A stretch of 64,000 nt of DNA from the NCBI GenBank assembly GCA_002205965.3, contig NADL03000655.1:434001-498000 (forward strand). The letters are read 5' to 3'. Source of the stretch: Kappaphycus alvarezii (taxonomy: Eukaryota > Rhodophyta > Florideophyceae > Gigartinales > Solieriaceae). The notes beneath the pieces are model-generated. The model had not been told where the DNA came from. It searched no databases and saw only the letters and a program-made list of their open reading frames with translations. Of the stretch, positions 31,120 through 45,200 are shown one piece after another; the first letter of the stretch is position 1; the number at the start of each line of letters is the position of its first letter. A program made the position numbers and the translations under genes.

Positions 31120-31680
31120 AATAAAGAGTACGTTTACGTTCCACTCCTTCATCACAGCGTCATGGAGCTCAGTAACTGTCTTAAACTGGCGCAAATTACG
31201 GTAAACTGCGCGCGCAAACACTTCTTAAACGTTTTCAATAGGGTTGAGGTTCGGGCTCTTGGATCCCTACTCCGTCTCTGTCATATTTTGCATATCATAC
31301 CAACTTTTCGGTATGCTTGCTGTAAATATTCTTACATCATTTTGCTCAAACATAAAGCTAACAGGAATCGTTGTGCATCTGACTGATCCTCCAATATTAT
31401 TATATACCTCCCTGCGTCTCATTTTCCTTTCAACACAGTACTTGCGGTCTGAACTCGTTCCGAAAATGCCCCCACATCATCAGACCCTCCCTGCTCCCTA
31501 CTGAATAAAGTCTCATCCGAATATCATACCAGTAAAAATAAAAATGCACTCCATCCGGGCCATCAAGGGTAATACTTTTCTGGCCTGAGAAGAAAACTTG
31601 CCCCACTCCTCTATTGTCCGTGACAACGTCTTTTGCCTTAGCCAAGCGAGCTGCAAAGTGATTTGTTTGAGAGGAGGGGC
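31120..31680 (-). pseudogene. Second Tc1-like transposase, decayed
   Basis: The minus frame 31430-31645 reads FSGQKSITLDGPDGVHFYFY, matching FSDEKKFNSDGPDGFKHYW of the intact copy, with the first catalytic Asp replaced by Gly. Lower down (about 31,150-31,260) SPNLNPIENV and then EVFARAVYRNLRQFK match the catalytic Glu motif, with an in-frame stop where Trp is expected. The middle Asp motif is not readable. Terminal repeats were not identified. Confidence 0.75.
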
Positions 31681-34250
31681 TGTTTTATCCTTTTATACTT
31701 ACAATTAGATGCAGCAGTGGGTATTTGCGGAGTTATTCGTTGTAATTGGAAGCTGAAGATCAAGGCGTAACTGATACGCTGATATCTTAGGTTTTGATGC
31801 TTGCCACAGGAGTTGAGGGAGATTCTGGGCTGAGGACTTACTTTTCAAGCCCAGTTTTCTGGATCAATGTAGGTTTTGCGTGACCGATACAGATTTTGAT
31901 TGCCGTACGGAACTTGCTTAGATGTCTGGCAATCGCAGCGATCACTAAATGTTCTGCGCCGTGCGAGTGTGCCTATCCTTGGTTAATTTACTCAAGCGCG
32001 TGCCCAGAGGAAGGTTGAGATTATTTGGGATGTTTGGGGTGCTCTAAGGATGGCAGGGATAGTTTTAACGAGTTTTTGACGCAACTTAATCGGTAGGAAG
32101 TTTTCTCAATTTACTGCTATCTTATAAGGGGTACCTCCCTCAGATATCAGTTTGAATATGTTTTATAAAAAATTGTTAAATTGACCTGAAATTTCGCTTT
32201 TTTATATTTTTTGGAGAATAATTTCTTTGGGCCAAGTTTGAGTTGTGTTTGATTAATATTTTCGAGATATTTTGAAAAATGGGTTTTTTTTATTAGCGTT
32301 TGGCGCTCAGTACCACCTACATAGTTGAAGTTTTTGAACACATTAATAAAGTCTAGCTTTTCAACTTTCGCTATAAACCAATCCCATAAACCCATAACAC
32401 ATTAGTAAAGATGGACACAGTTTGGAAATGGTCCATATTTCCCCAGCGCTTTAAACTGTCTACTCATCCAGCACATAATCCGATCGGACCTAACCGGACC
32501 AAGAATTGTAGTATTTTATGGTAAAACGAGCGAATTATTTCTTTGCTGATACCTAGACCGAACCGAAAACTGGCTCTTAATAGCACGGAACGAAAAGGTC
32601 TCGGCAAGATCCGAAATAGTCCGATATGCGAAGTAAATTGGTATGGAAAGCTTTTCATATCTTCACTTACGATATTAGGTACAAAAAAATGTTACAGTAC
32701 TGAATAAGTTTAGGTAATGTTGCCTTTTTTAAACCTAAAAATTGAATTCAATAAACAAATGCATGTTTTTTGAGGGACTTAGTGAGTAAAGAGATATAAA
32801 GTAGAACTGTGCTGTAAAAAGTTAGCAACAAAGGAACAGCTTCAAATTGAAAATAAAATTAATTACATATCAACACAAATTGCACTCTATGTCTCAAAAT
32901 ATTTAGGTAAAAATAGCGTATATTCCCTGGTAGCACAGTTCCTTGCCAACGAAAATGGAACCACCCAAAAAAGGGCAGGAAAAGAGGTCCAAAGCTTACA
33001 GGAAATAGGAAAAAACAGGTCCTAGATATTGTGAGCTTTCTAAAAGACCTGCGGAGGAACCGAAAAAAATACTTCGAAAATATTAGCGAAGTAAAAAGGG
33101 CGGAATGTAATTTGCAGGGAAATCCCAACGATACTAGTAAATCTGTTATCAATAGTCATTTTATGGCCTCCCATATCTATAGGTCATCTCTAAAGTGACA
33201 GAGGCTTCGGTCAATGTGTTTTATATAATTTTAGAGGTAACTTTATATATCTTTACTGCGGACGTTGCTACAATGTGTGCGAAGTAATACATATCTAGTT
33301 CTTACTTCACGAACCCTGACTATACTGCAGTTGCACCCGCAATCTGAACCCAAAATGTTTCCCGACGCGTAGCCAAATCGCATTCAATGCGAATTCTTTA
33401 TGCGGAGTTCGACCCCATCCATCACTTCAGGTTATAAAAAAAACAAGCCGTTTGAAACAGCACCAGCATCGTTAAAAGCATCATTTCAGTGTTACTACTA
33501 CGGGAAAAAATAGTCCTGGATACTGTATCACATAGCGTCTCAGTGCTAATTTCCAACTTTCCGCAAACCCCCTCAACCACAGATCCCTGATCTCAAAACT
33601 CTCATTACATCTACGCTTCTCAAACCGTGTGGTAAATATAGAAACAACTGGCCCATACACTCAGAGGTTTGATCCTAGCTCTCCATCCTCACTACACTTA
33701 CCAAACGGTGCGGGACGTATAGAAATCCCTGTCCTATTCTGGGGACTGAATGCCCCATCAAATCCATGTTCAAACTAGGGGATTGAATCCCACATCAAAT
33801 CCCTGCTCAAAGAGTGGAATTGAATCCCCTATAACTTTTAAACTTCCCACAAGGTGTTATAAGTGTAGATATCCCTGCTCTCTGGACTCCCTTTTCTGAT
33901 CCGATCTTGGGGATTTAACCCCCATCACCTCCAAACTCAGGATCTAAGTTATGAGGGGTAGGAGAAAAATGAGGGATTGGAACTTAGCTTTATATAATAA
34001 AGTATCCGGAATTTCCAGGGATGGGATTTAATTAAGACGAAGTAGTGTTTGTGGCGATTCTGGTGATGTATGAAGCAGCCTTTTTGTGCTTTAAAGTGAA
34101 GTAAATCGCGAGGATGAAACGCTGCATAAAAAGTTCACATTGAATGCGAATTAATTTTGCGTTCTAAGTCATATTTAGGTTGAGAGGTGAGTTAGAACTG
34201 GAGTAGAACCAGGTATCGTCAGCGGACTTAGTTGAATACATAAATTTGTG
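31681..34250. other. AT-rich sequence without genes; minisatellite-like repeats
   Basis: No coding region is recognised. Between about 33,590 and 33,950 there are degenerate repeats. A 37-bp unit (GGGGA.TGAAT.CC..CATCAAATCC) recurs at 33741, 33778 and partly 33815, within a larger unit that also repeats near 33,700 and 33,840 (AAACGGTGCGGGACGTATAG against ACAAGGTGTTATAAGTGTAG). Confidence 0.5.
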
Positions 34251-34302
34251 TTACTTTTGAAAGTGGGGCCCCAGTCCGTTCACTGAGATCAAATGTGTGG
34301 CT

Positions 34303-36142
34303 TTACATATCAATACTCTGCCACGATTTGAGCAATAAAAATGCTGTGATGGATTCATCGCTAAGTCTAGTGCGCTTGTCATCTAATAGAAAGACAGCCA
34401 TCGAAAAAGTTGATTCACTAGCCACTGAAGACGCTTGAGTCGCCAAAAAATCACGAGCTTGGTGAGCCAGATTTGGGAATCGACTGTCGTTAGCCTTCCA
34501 CCAAGCCAAAAGATCTAATGTCCAGCTAGATGATTATGTGTATCTAACAAACTTTACAATCTCATCTTCGTCACTGTAATCCATACTGCTTTCATCCATG
34601 AGCAGATCCAATATTACCGATGATTTGTTAGATTTTTCCTGTACTGCAGACGATGGCGAACTTATAGTTTCAGTTGAGGAAACGAACTGCGTTAAATAAA
34701 CAGTGTCTTATTGATTTTTTCGGAAACCTTGGGTCAAGTAAATTTGCAAGCCTCGCAAGATCAGAACATACAACCTCCTCTTAGCAACAAAATTTCTCCA
34801 AAATAGACTTCACGATAGATAATAGCACTGTATCATTGTCTTGCTCCACTTTTCGGCATTGCTTCAGCAAGTGTTCAAAAGAGACCCTACTCATGCTTGA
34901 CTTCACATAAGTATATCCAGACTGTAACTCCGTGATTGGGTCCGCAGTTTGTAGAAAGTTTCGTACTTTTAAGCCCTCTCCCATTCAGCACTACTGGCAA
35001 ATAAATCCTGAAATTCAGGAACACGATCACAAACCGCTGTCAAAATTCGCTTGATTAAGCAAGAATTTCGCCATCTCAGAAGTTGAAGACCAGCGCATGT
35101 CAACATCCGGAGACGGTAGTGTCATCCCTGGTTCCACCTCCCCATGCTAGTGACGTGCAGTCTCGAAAAAATCACGGCGCTTGAATGACGATTGAATTGC
35201 ATCAATGAGAGCCCATATGTTACAAAGCTCTCATGTACGTGCTTAAAGCATACTTTGAATGCTAAGTTGACGGCATGTTCAATGCAACATACATGAAAAT
35301 ACAGCACTGTTAAATCTTTATCTAATTTTAGTCGTTGAAACAACAGTGAGATGCTTCTGCAGATATTGCTTGCAGTGGTCGATCTGATTTTGTCGCAGAC
35401 TCCCCATTATGATACATCTTCAAACAAGGGGAGTACGTCGTGAACCCAGTGTATGGTTTCCGGAACCTTACAAGGTCAAGGATGACTGATTCAGGATCCA
35501 AGTCAGCGTCAATCCAATGGGCAGTAATCTCTGCATATCCCTTGTAGACACTTGAGGAAAAGCGTCAATTATCAGAATAAATTTGATTGTGCGTTTTTCC
35601 GTCAACGATTTCAATTTGATATTTTGCTCATCGTGAACTGACTGCAGTCTCCCCGAAAAAATTCTTTGTCAAGGTTTTTTAACATCGTCATCCAAAAGAA
35701 GGATCAATTTCAAAAGCTGAGGATCCTCTATAGTGGAGAATGAGAGCGTGGTGCTGATGAACAAGTTACAGATCTACTTTAAAACTCGTTTATCCCGCTC
35801 TGCATTTTGTAGAAGCACTCATGATTAAAGAGAACCGTCTTGTCGAAACCGTTTTTAGTCATCGGATTCAAGGAAATAAACATGCTTTTTCGGGTGCGAA
35901 CAGGTCTTGGATGTTAAACTGTTGACCATTTAAGAGAATTTGCACCGTATACACTTATTTCGTATCTCGTTAACAATCGCTGTTGTTTGAAAATACTCAC
36001 GAGCATCAGTAGTATGGCTACTTTTAGAGCTGTGACGTATAGACGCCAAATCACTACTCATGGTGGAGAATAGCCGATAGCAACCCCGCAGAAGTGGCTT
36101 TGGCGATCGAAAGGGAGAGAGGACGGAAAGGTTTAGTTGCAC
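34303..36142 (-). pseudogene. hAT transposase, decayed
   Basis: The minus strand shows the order of a hAT transposase. A possible BED-type finger comes first (CIRCKFSL, about 35,930-35,945). Next is AEITAHWIDADLDPESVILD (about 35,470-35,535), the conserved core segment, then HVCCIEHAVNLAFK (35122-35343). The C-terminal dimerisation domain is well preserved (34303-34509): WWKANDSRFPNLAHQARDFL, then ATQASSVASESTFS and LSDESITAFLLLKSW. Stops and shifts separate these pieces. Terminal repeats and the 8-bp duplication were not located. Confidence 0.8.
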
Positions 36143-38299
36143 ACTTAAAAGAAAAATAAGATAGCTATTCTAATCGTATCAGTGAACTAAAAATGAGCTC
36201 TGGCAAATCGTAGACGTTAAGTCAGACTGTCGGTTTCACTAGTTCAGTGTTGTGTTCCCCGAACCTATCGTTTTTTCTTTTTTACTTGTCGCAACTGGGC
36301 CATTCACGTGTATCTATTGGTTAAGACCGAACCATAAGCTCCGTAATGTCCACTTTTACCAGACTGCGCGCGGTTCGAACCGCAGTTTGAATGGTTTTGT
36401 TAAAACCTGTTCATCTGTAACCGTTAGAACTCGTCTCAGTAATCTCTAGCTCAACCTGACCTACTTGAAAGGCCATTACATTGCATATTGGTAAACAATG
36501 CCAACGCTTCTTTTTGCATTAAAATGCCCATTAACAAGATTAACCTGACAATAGAGACCTCTATGAGTCTTTTCATCAGAAGTCAAAAATTTCACCACAA
36601 CTATAGCGCGGCATGGTGTACGCATTTTTGATACTTTACCATAAAAAAACCATTGACCCCACTTGTTCATACCTCTCGGCCACAATCGGGAACAATCTGT
36701 TCGCTCTATCACATTTAAACTATTAAAGTACAAAGCGAACTGACCAATCATCTCCTGGGTTACACTATTATCCTGGGTTGCACTTAATCACCAGGATACT
36801 TTATTTGGGCCTACAAATAATCATGAAGATTCAACAGGCATTACTCTCGTCTGTTAGACTACAGCACTGTATTCTACTGCAATTACCTAGGGTTTCAACA
36901 GTATATATCGGACACTCGAGTCCCCTCTGCGGGGCTCGGGGGAACAACAACTTGACATCTCCCAAAATCTCTTCATGGAAGCATCGGCAAGAGTTAGCCT
37001 TCCCCCTTCCTCCATCACTCATCAAACCACCTACCGCAATCTTCCCCCACCTCTCCCTAAAATTTAAACACAATTATATCCAGTTTTATTTTACAGTCCA
37101 CAGACTTTAAACAAGTGACCATGGAATACAAAATGCAGTCGACGAGCTCTAAACACGAGTCTTTTGGACTTAAAATTTCGCCCATCTGGGACGACATTAA
37201 AAAAGAGCCGCGTAGCGGACTGAAATATAATATGTGGATAGACGATTGAGTGAGTGCTTTAGAACGCTCGAGCGCAGTGGGGCGTCCGAAGGCAGGAGTA
37301 CTTTACGCAATTCGACGGCAACCAGAAGTAATTTGACCTCATTGGCGTACTTCCCAGACCGGTCGGATTTGCTCGGTGGATAACGGTGTCGATCGAGCAA
37401 CTTCTCATAACACGGAACTAGTTACTTGGGACTGCACTAAAATAGCACTTACGGTATCAAAGAAGGTTCTATCGGAGTTTGGACGTGGGCAGAGGTGAGA
37501 ATACTAGCCCATCAACTAATGGGTTCATGTTTGACATCAACGGTTCCCCAATTTAGTGTAAATCTAGGCCGTAGACACCTGTGGCCAAATTTTCCGGAAA
37601 GTAAGAATATTTTGCTCCCGCAGCTTGTGGAAAAGCGGTATCCCAGATAAGGAAAATCTTTTGGAAAATTTTACGCTAAGCTACTTAAACTGAGGGTTTC
37701 CACTTTTGCCCTACAGTAGGTCCTCTCAGGTGACATATCGAACCTTTTCTGGAGGTTTTATGGTCCTTAAAAGATATTCTTTGGGTCAACATCACTGCTT
37801 CATGAGGATCATCTTACCTACTTGCATTTTCATTGTGGTGGGTTTAAGGATGAGGTTTCCGTAGCGGTATGGCACTAAAAGATATTAAATATCCAGGGGT
37901 AGTTTGTACCTTCTCAGGTATATATCTTGATGGTGTTTGAGAAATAAAAGAAAATTGTCGTAGTACATTAAGATAGATTGCGAATGGCCCATAGTAGCCA
38001 CGTTTCCATATCTCCCGAAAGAATAATAATGTATATTTATCTCTTCTACGAAGTTTAGAGCTGCCTTCATAAAACTTCCGCTTTGGAACGAGAACATAAC
38101 TATTAGTAATAGTTATTACTACTCTTTGGGAAGCAATGGGATGTTAAAAGTACGGAAGCATAGGCAATTGTTAATGTAGAATTGGAAAATGTCATCAATT
38201 CCGTAATAATCCTATGGGAATGAGGCAATCCATCCGCAAACTATTTCCTCCATAGAATTCTTTTTTTATTTAGAAATGAGTATATCTCAAGGTTTAACG
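36143..38299. other. AT-rich sequence, no identified gene
   Basis: The longest frame (36476-36751, minus, 91 codons; GKVSKMRTPCRAIVVVKFLT) looks protein-like but is not recognised. The rest shows nothing I can support. Confidence 0.4.
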
Positions 38300-38960
38300 T
38301 AGTTACGCAGTTCTTAAATGTTGAAGGACGAGACAATGTGCGTGAATGGACCTTCTCAATCTCTTTTTTGAGCTTGAACAGAGCTCGTAATTCATATGTC
38401 TCTTCTTCGTGATAGTGCAAGGTTTGGGGTACTTTGAATGTAATTACGGCCACTTCAAAGCCTGTAGCATGGCTCTTCCATGGACGGCAAGAACTTTGGA
38501 GCCAATTGGAAAGGTTTGAACTTGCTTATTAGCACTTTCGTGTTTTACCATTGACAAAGCTTGGTGTGATCTCGAATTCTCTGTCGCCCATTACTCGACC
38601 TCCCAACATTCTTCATCCGCTATATTTTCCGTCACGTTTACCTCCAGAATGCTTGAAGCTTTTTCGTACATGAGCTATAATGCTTCGGGACCATTTACAC
38701 CATCTTTTTGGCCATACTCACATAATACATTTTATAATGCATATTTCACCACGATTTATTCGACTGCCATTGTTTTTCGTTACTGCCCGTTTGATTGTTC
38801 CTACCAATATTTCAGCTTTTCCGATGGAAATTGGAGCACAGGCGAGAACAGTTTTCAGTTGAATGCCTTTTTTCCTTAAAGATGGCTGAAATCTCGTTGC
38901 AGTGAAATAAAAAGCGTTATCCGAGATGATCCTTTTCGGGAGACCAAATGGCTCCATCAT
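38300..38960 (-). pseudogene. Gypsy integrase fragment
   Basis: The minus frame 38718-38960 reads PFGLPKRIISDNAFYFTATR (second catalytic Asp) and PISIGKAEILVGTIKRAV (Glu present within KAEILVG). Below, at about 38,300-38,520, KVLAVHGRAM, LHSKYPKPCTITKKRHMNYE and SIHAHCL match the C-terminal module of gypsy B (VLVAHGAAF, GPCRVTKENHPRYEL, PIHARRI). No polymerase part is found upstream on this strand, so it is an isolated 3' fragment. Confidence 0.75.
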
Positions 38961-41900
38961 TTCTTTTTAAAAGCAGCTAAGGGCCACCTATACAGTATCC
39001 TCCTTAGTTGAGACTAACAATAACTATCTGATGTACCTAAAGAGCGACAAAAGTAGCTTCAATAACCAAATAAACGTCTTAATCTGACCAGAGTGCAGAA
39101 ATATGCAGCTTTAGAACAATGTGTGGTACTTTAAGAGTGAAATGTTTTAATTTCCAAATTGAAGATTTAAATGCAAGAAGGAACTTATGATTTATTATTA
39201 CATGTTATAGTAGCAATGCTTAATGTATAGAACGAGCAGCAGTTGGGCATTTACCTTCAAAATCTTAAAACTAGGCCAGATTTAAAATTTAGGATAGATT
39301 TTGATAACATAGATTTTTAAACTTTTTCAGTCTTCCATCATATATCATGGAATCATTCGTTTAAATGGGACTCGTTCTGGAGAACCAGAGGAACTTGTCG
39401 ATTTATGAAGACATTTAAATCATATTATTAATGTTCAAGCATCTTTTGAGTTAATTGCTTGTTACAGTTATTACTCCTTTTTAATGCTTGCGTTTATGTT
39501 GATCATTTCTTTTGCCGAAATTTTCAATAGTAAAAGTATGAATTACTTTACTAACACATTAAAGTTCGTAAGAAAAATTGATTTGATAATCAGGAATAAA
39601 ATTAAGATAGAAGATAGAATTACGGTATAAATCTACTTATTGCTTTAGGTTACCAATAAGGGGTGCTTCATTAGTAGTTCTGCTCAAATGAAATGCTTAG
39701 TAAATAAAAAGGTCGAAAGTTCTATACTTGTAAGTAGATACGTATGGTTTCAATGAGTTCGTAAGTGTATGTAAAATGAAAACAGTTTTCCTACAACCAG
39801 ATACGGATTTTATCTGCGTCGTCCGAATTGATAGATGTACTTGACTTTTTGGCAGAGTACCATTTCCTGAGATTGTACTTTATTCTATCTCATGATCAAG
39901 TGAGCACCGAAGAATATTCCGAAACCAAAAAAAATATATAAATATCTGTCGAGACCTCAACTCATTTGAGTTTTTTGGAATTCCTAAAGGGAACCCGGCG
40001 AGGAATTGAACCTCAGAACTATTCCGTGTATTAGTTTCAGAAAATTTTCCCTGAAATAGCTGCACCATACAAATCATATATTAGAGAAAGCAGCATTAAT
40101 CTATTTGAAGTGGAGTAATGTGAGCAGACCTGGCGCAGATAATTAACGAATCGGACTCACTAAGCATAAAAGTGTCAGAAAAATTATGCTCACATTATGT
40201 TCTAAGTTGTTAAAAACAAATAGTACAGTATTAAACTCGCTTAGTGCCTCAGAGGTAGTAAATCATGCTTCTAAAATACTAATGTAGCAATTGATCTCAT
40301 TCCGCCTGCGCAGTTTTCCTTATAATCCCAGCACATCGTTATATCATTCATATTCTATTCTTCAAGTAGAAGACATTATGCTGTTGTTCATAGGCGACAA
40401 GAAGGTCCAGAAAAAACCCTGCTTCCTATTATAACTAAGATGGATACAAAGTTGCCAGGCAAACCGCTATCTTGAAAAAGATCGGAATTATGTCTTCACC
40501 TGAAGCAAAAGAGACTTTTTCTATGCCTCTAACCACTCAAATACAATGTATGGCGGCCCAAATCACTAAGGGGCGATAAAAGCCACTTAACAATCGGAGA
40601 TTCAACAGGTTTAGACAGAGACATATGCAGTAATCAATATGCCCATGTGCTCTAGTAAATTCTTGAGGCATTTTTTACCAAAAAGTGCTCTCTCCGGAAC
40701 CGTTTATGCAGGCTGTCTCGGAAATACAAGAGGCTTAGGCCTCGTTCCCTATTTTATTCGGAGTGTGCAAACTAGGTTACTTCATACGGCTTGTGCCGAT
40801 ATATACAGTATATATATATGACAGGGGAGTTTAACTAGCGGTTCAGGAAGGTTTTTAAAGTTGGGAAGGCTCGACTAGTGCTTTAGTTAATTGCGAGATA
40901 TAGAGTGTATGAGTGAAGCGTTTCCGGTACTGTTAAGTACTGTGCAGTACTTCGCCGGGGCTGCTGGCGACCAGAAAGCACTGGCCCCAAGAGGCCCTGT
41001 AATTGCATCCTACTTCCACTATAAATGGTATAATCAAGGGTAAATACTATTTATATGCACTATAATTGTGGGTAACATGTATCATCAGTAAACAAGATGT
41101 TTCAAAAATAGTGCTGGCCATCATTTTTATTCATAGTGATAAAATGCAAATTTTCTATTACCTGCGCGTTAACTGATGCAATTATTTGCGAAGTCACAGT
41201 TAAAGTGTAATATTTTATTAATTTTCGACAATATATTAAATTAAAGAGAAAGGTACTCTTTGAGAAAGATTTATGTTCAGTTTATATCAATTTATATAAA
41301 AATTTGCAATAAGTATTTGATTTAGTTTATTTTGATAAATATTAGTAACTGCTTTGTGTGAATTCCATGCAAAAAGTCAAAAAATGTCTTTCTACCATTA
41401 ATTTAATACGTTTTCCATCTTTTGCCTTGAAATCAATGAATAAGTTCAACAAAAAGTTCGAACCCAAAGGGTTTATAATTAAAATAAATATTTTGGACAG
41501 ACCATTAACTTGGATGTTATTAATTCACCTGCACAAGTCTTATCGACTGCGACTATTGTAACTGGTATAGGGTCAAACAAAAAAACCTTCCGATTTCATA
41601 CCTTCAAAATTTTTGTTATTTGATAAACCGCCAGTTGCTTTTGCTTTAGATTATAAAATAACGGTTTGCTTCATAGAGGTAGCACCGTTGAAAAGAAGAA
41701 AATAACCGAACACATTTGAAAAAAGATAATTTTTGAGAGTTTTGCAAAGAAAAAAACCGAACACATTTGAAAAAAGATAATTTTTGAGAGTTTTGCACTG
41801 AAAAAAATCCTTCGGGATCCCTTAATAATTTTAAGAAGCGAATCAGACTAAGGTAGCAGTATTTCAAGCACGTTAAGCCAAATGACTAATTTTCAATCGA

Positions 41901-44900
41901 AATAACTAGAAGGAGCCGTATAATTGCACTTCTTAATCCTTCATAAATAAAAATTTCTCTATAAATTACGCTAATGTTTCGCAAAACCTTAAAATATTTT
42001 CTCAAGAGCTTCTGGATTGGTAATTTAATCTATTTTAGATTTTTATTTTTAAAAATTGAAATTTTATAATTTGTAGTTGAGAAGGGGAAAATGTCTAGAT
42101 ATTTTGAAATAAATTTTTATTTCTGCTTTTCGCGAACTCAAAACATCATCTTGAGCTTCAGGAGGTTTTTTTCTAAACAATGTTCGAACATGTAAAGTAA
42201 ATTTTAAAGCGCATACCAAAATAGATTCATCAAAATACTTTTTCTAAAGAATCTCAAATTCTGTGTATTCTGAAAACGGAAAAATTTGCAGAGCAACATG
42301 GACTTGATAACAAAACCAAAACTTTTGTATACTAAATTCTATGTAAAACTTCAATATATCTTTTTGTAAATCAATGCCCGTTTTTACAGCGAACTGTACA
42401 TTATTAGTAACAAATAACTTCCGACGTATATCAAGGATAAAAATTTACCCGTTGACATATTATTGCGGTTTTATTTTATGTGAAATTAGGACGCATATTC
42501 ATAATTGGAGAAATGATTTTCTTGAGAAAAAAAATTCTTAAGAAAAATGATTCTCTCTGGCCAATACAATTCAAGGCAGTGGTATGCAATTCTTAAGCAT
42601 CTAATGATGCTTCTATAAAGATAAATATATTGAAATACATTTCAGAATTGGAAAACTTAAGCATAGTAAATCAGGGTGGTGATATTGAGTAGGCTAGTTT
42701 TTCTGTATTCAGTTTTAGAATAATTATGCAGTCCATAGAATAAATATTAAACAATTTTTACCAATTATTTAGAGGGGTTTAGAACTTTCGCCGACTGGTG
42801 TAAAATTAGTTTAATGATTTCTATGTTTTAAGGCATACACTTGTTTGATTTTCTAAAGAGATTTTCGATTTGCTGTGTTTAATATGATAATTATACTTCA
42901 TTTTTTACTGGACCTTTTTTGTCTGAAAACTTTTCTGTACGTCATTTACATTTCAGGGAAAATTAAGAGATACTGCTTGTCACTCTTTAGAGTGTTCCGG
43001 GCCACAACTGACCGAATCTTGCAAATATTAATGCGCCTCACATCTCTCCCCTTTACTCTTGACTTTGGTGAAAACTAAGTGCTAAATTTAGTCATTAATT
43101 ATCCAGATGAACAGTGTTTTTTGATATTTGTTAATATCATGTCTGAAAGTTTTAATACATCCGGTTTCATTTTTCAATTAATAGTGAAATATCTGCTAAG
43201 CCCACGAATCGAAAAAGTATGGCTTATAGCGCAGGTTAAATCCCTTTTGTAAATACATTTAAATATCAAATGTAGAAAATAATTATAAAAATTAAAAAGG
43301 TGTTTAAGAGTGGTGATATAGTATGATTAACGTTGATCAAAGAAATTATATGAGTAATTTTCTGTATCCTAACTCTTCTGGAACATTCTATTTGATGAAC
43401 CTAGAAAATCAAGCGCTTTAAAAGCTAGTTTACTCCTAATTAAGATGTATTGAAAGTATGGTATGAGGGTTTTTTACGTGAATATATAGTTCTCATATAA
43501 CTATAATGCAGGTGGCTGTTAAATATTGTTGCAACATAGATAATTTAATTATTGGTATAGATTGAAGACTATGCCACCGTGGAAAAAATGCTTTGTACTA
43601 AACTATATCAAACTTTAGACTGCGGTGATTTCATATGACGTCTGGCAATACTTCTACATCTTGGAGACATATGTGTTAATCCCAGTAACCTTAACAATTT
43701 TCCGATGAAAGAGAGGGTGTGGAGTTCTATAATTTGGATAAATTGCCTAGTCTAGATATTTTCCGACATATATCTTCATCTAACTAGTTGATTATACCCA
43801 TTGTTACTTTCAGCTCCAGTGATAGGTATCTGTATAAAAATATTTAAGGCTGAGATGACAGTATCGTATATGTGAAAAGTTTGCTCAATTTTAACAAAAT
43901 CTCGGCTGTCAAATTATTGAGCTATTTATCCAGGAAATCAAAATGAAGTTGAACCTTACTTTCAAATATTTTCGAAATTTATAGAGGCCCTAAACATATT
44001 TCTTAACTATTCATGCCAAACCCAACTAATGCAGTTATAATCAAGTGAATAGTGTTAGGGCTCTGTAGAGATAGCTTTGATATGTAGAGATGTTAAAAGA
44101 AACGAACGAAAATGATTGATTTGCTGCTTTAAAGAGAAAACTTTAAATGCCGCATTCGGATTAATATGATTCTCATGGTTCACATGACCAGAGCAGCTAT
44201 ATTTTTTGAAAAAAGGCTCTAAAACTTGATCATTGACTACTTTTGACTATTACTAAACCAATTACAGAGGGGTTATTTTTAGAACTCTCGCTATGGTCTG
44301 ACCTAAATTTTGCAAAATCTGCACTCTTGTACAGAGTGTTTCGTAAAAAACTCAGGCAACCCACATATTTCGGGCATGCATGAAATTGCAAAGATATAAC
44401 ATTCAAATAATTCTGTATTAGAATTAGAATCAATCGGTTAGAGAGCCCTAAACTATCTCCATCCCAGATTTTCCACATAAAAAGGCATAATGTCAATCAA
44501 AAAGTATTTTAATCACCTGAATTTATTCTGAAGATGTATAAACAGAAAACTAATTTTTTTATCCATTAGGATAGTTTACGGTACTCTAAAAGTCAGAGGG
44601 GAGACTACGTGTCTGTGCAAATACCATTTTCTGGCTTAGGATACAATTTTCCTTCTACATTACTCCAAAACCCATTAACATGAGGCGAAAAATTTTAGGT
44701 AGTTTAATATTTGGAAATTAATGTCATTTGATGAATTGAGGTCACATGTTCCACTAGAGATTGAGGTGAGTAGCTGTAAGTTTACATAGTACAAGGTTAC
44801 CAGCGTAGCTGTGTCACCATAGAAGCAGAGCCGGGGTCTGGCTATCAGTCAGGCAGCATTGTACATTGATACAGCTGCAGTGTGCCTTGGAGTGAGTGCT

Positions 44901-44980
44901 TTTTTAACCTTCTCCCTTCCCGTTACCGTCAAATTCCGTGCGAGATTGCTTAGCAGAGCATTGGCATCTGCATACTAACC
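38961..44980. other. AT-rich sequence, no identified gene
   Basis: About 6 kb with only short frames. The one clear structure is a 52-bp tandem duplication at 41704-41807. I see no gene, RNA or element remnant with readable motifs. Confidence 0.5.
41704..41807. repeat. Tandem duplication of 52 bp
   Basis: ACCGAACACATTTGAAAAAA begins at 41704 and again at 41756, and the copies are almost identical (42 bp perfect). In this strongly diverged AT-rich region such identity indicates a recent local duplication. Confidence 0.9.
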
Positions 44981-44982
44981 TC

Positions 44983-45200
44983 TTAGGGTGAATATGAGAT
45001 CAAAAATGAGTATATATGTCGGAAGAATTTGCGATGAATGACCCGTATCCTCCATTTCGCGTTTTTTGCAGCATTAAGTGAGGTCAGAGGGTTGAAGCTG
45101 CGAACTCTCCTGCGGAAATGTGCTAAGAGGTTGTCGAAGGTGATGTAGATAAATTCAGTGCCGCTGTTATTTGCCATTGTGCTAGTATCTGGTCCTGTGG
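44983..45200 (-). pseudogene. R2-like reverse transcriptase C-terminal remnant
   Basis: The minus frame reads TEFIYITFDNLLAHFRRRVR and SFNPLTSLNAAKNAKW. It aligns with 5185-5691 (TDCFDVTFVNPLAPS, RFNPLTNLNAAYADKKRK). Only the endonuclease-like segment is readable. Confidence 0.7.

Noticed and set aside
36355-36395. GGTTCGAACC box resembling a tRNA B box
   Set aside because: No A box or cloverleaf around it.
39990-40075. tRNA-like T arm on the minus strand (GAGGTTCAATTCCTC)
   Set aside because: The T-arm pairs well, but no matching acceptor strand, D arm or convincing anticodon arm could be drawn at the required spacing.
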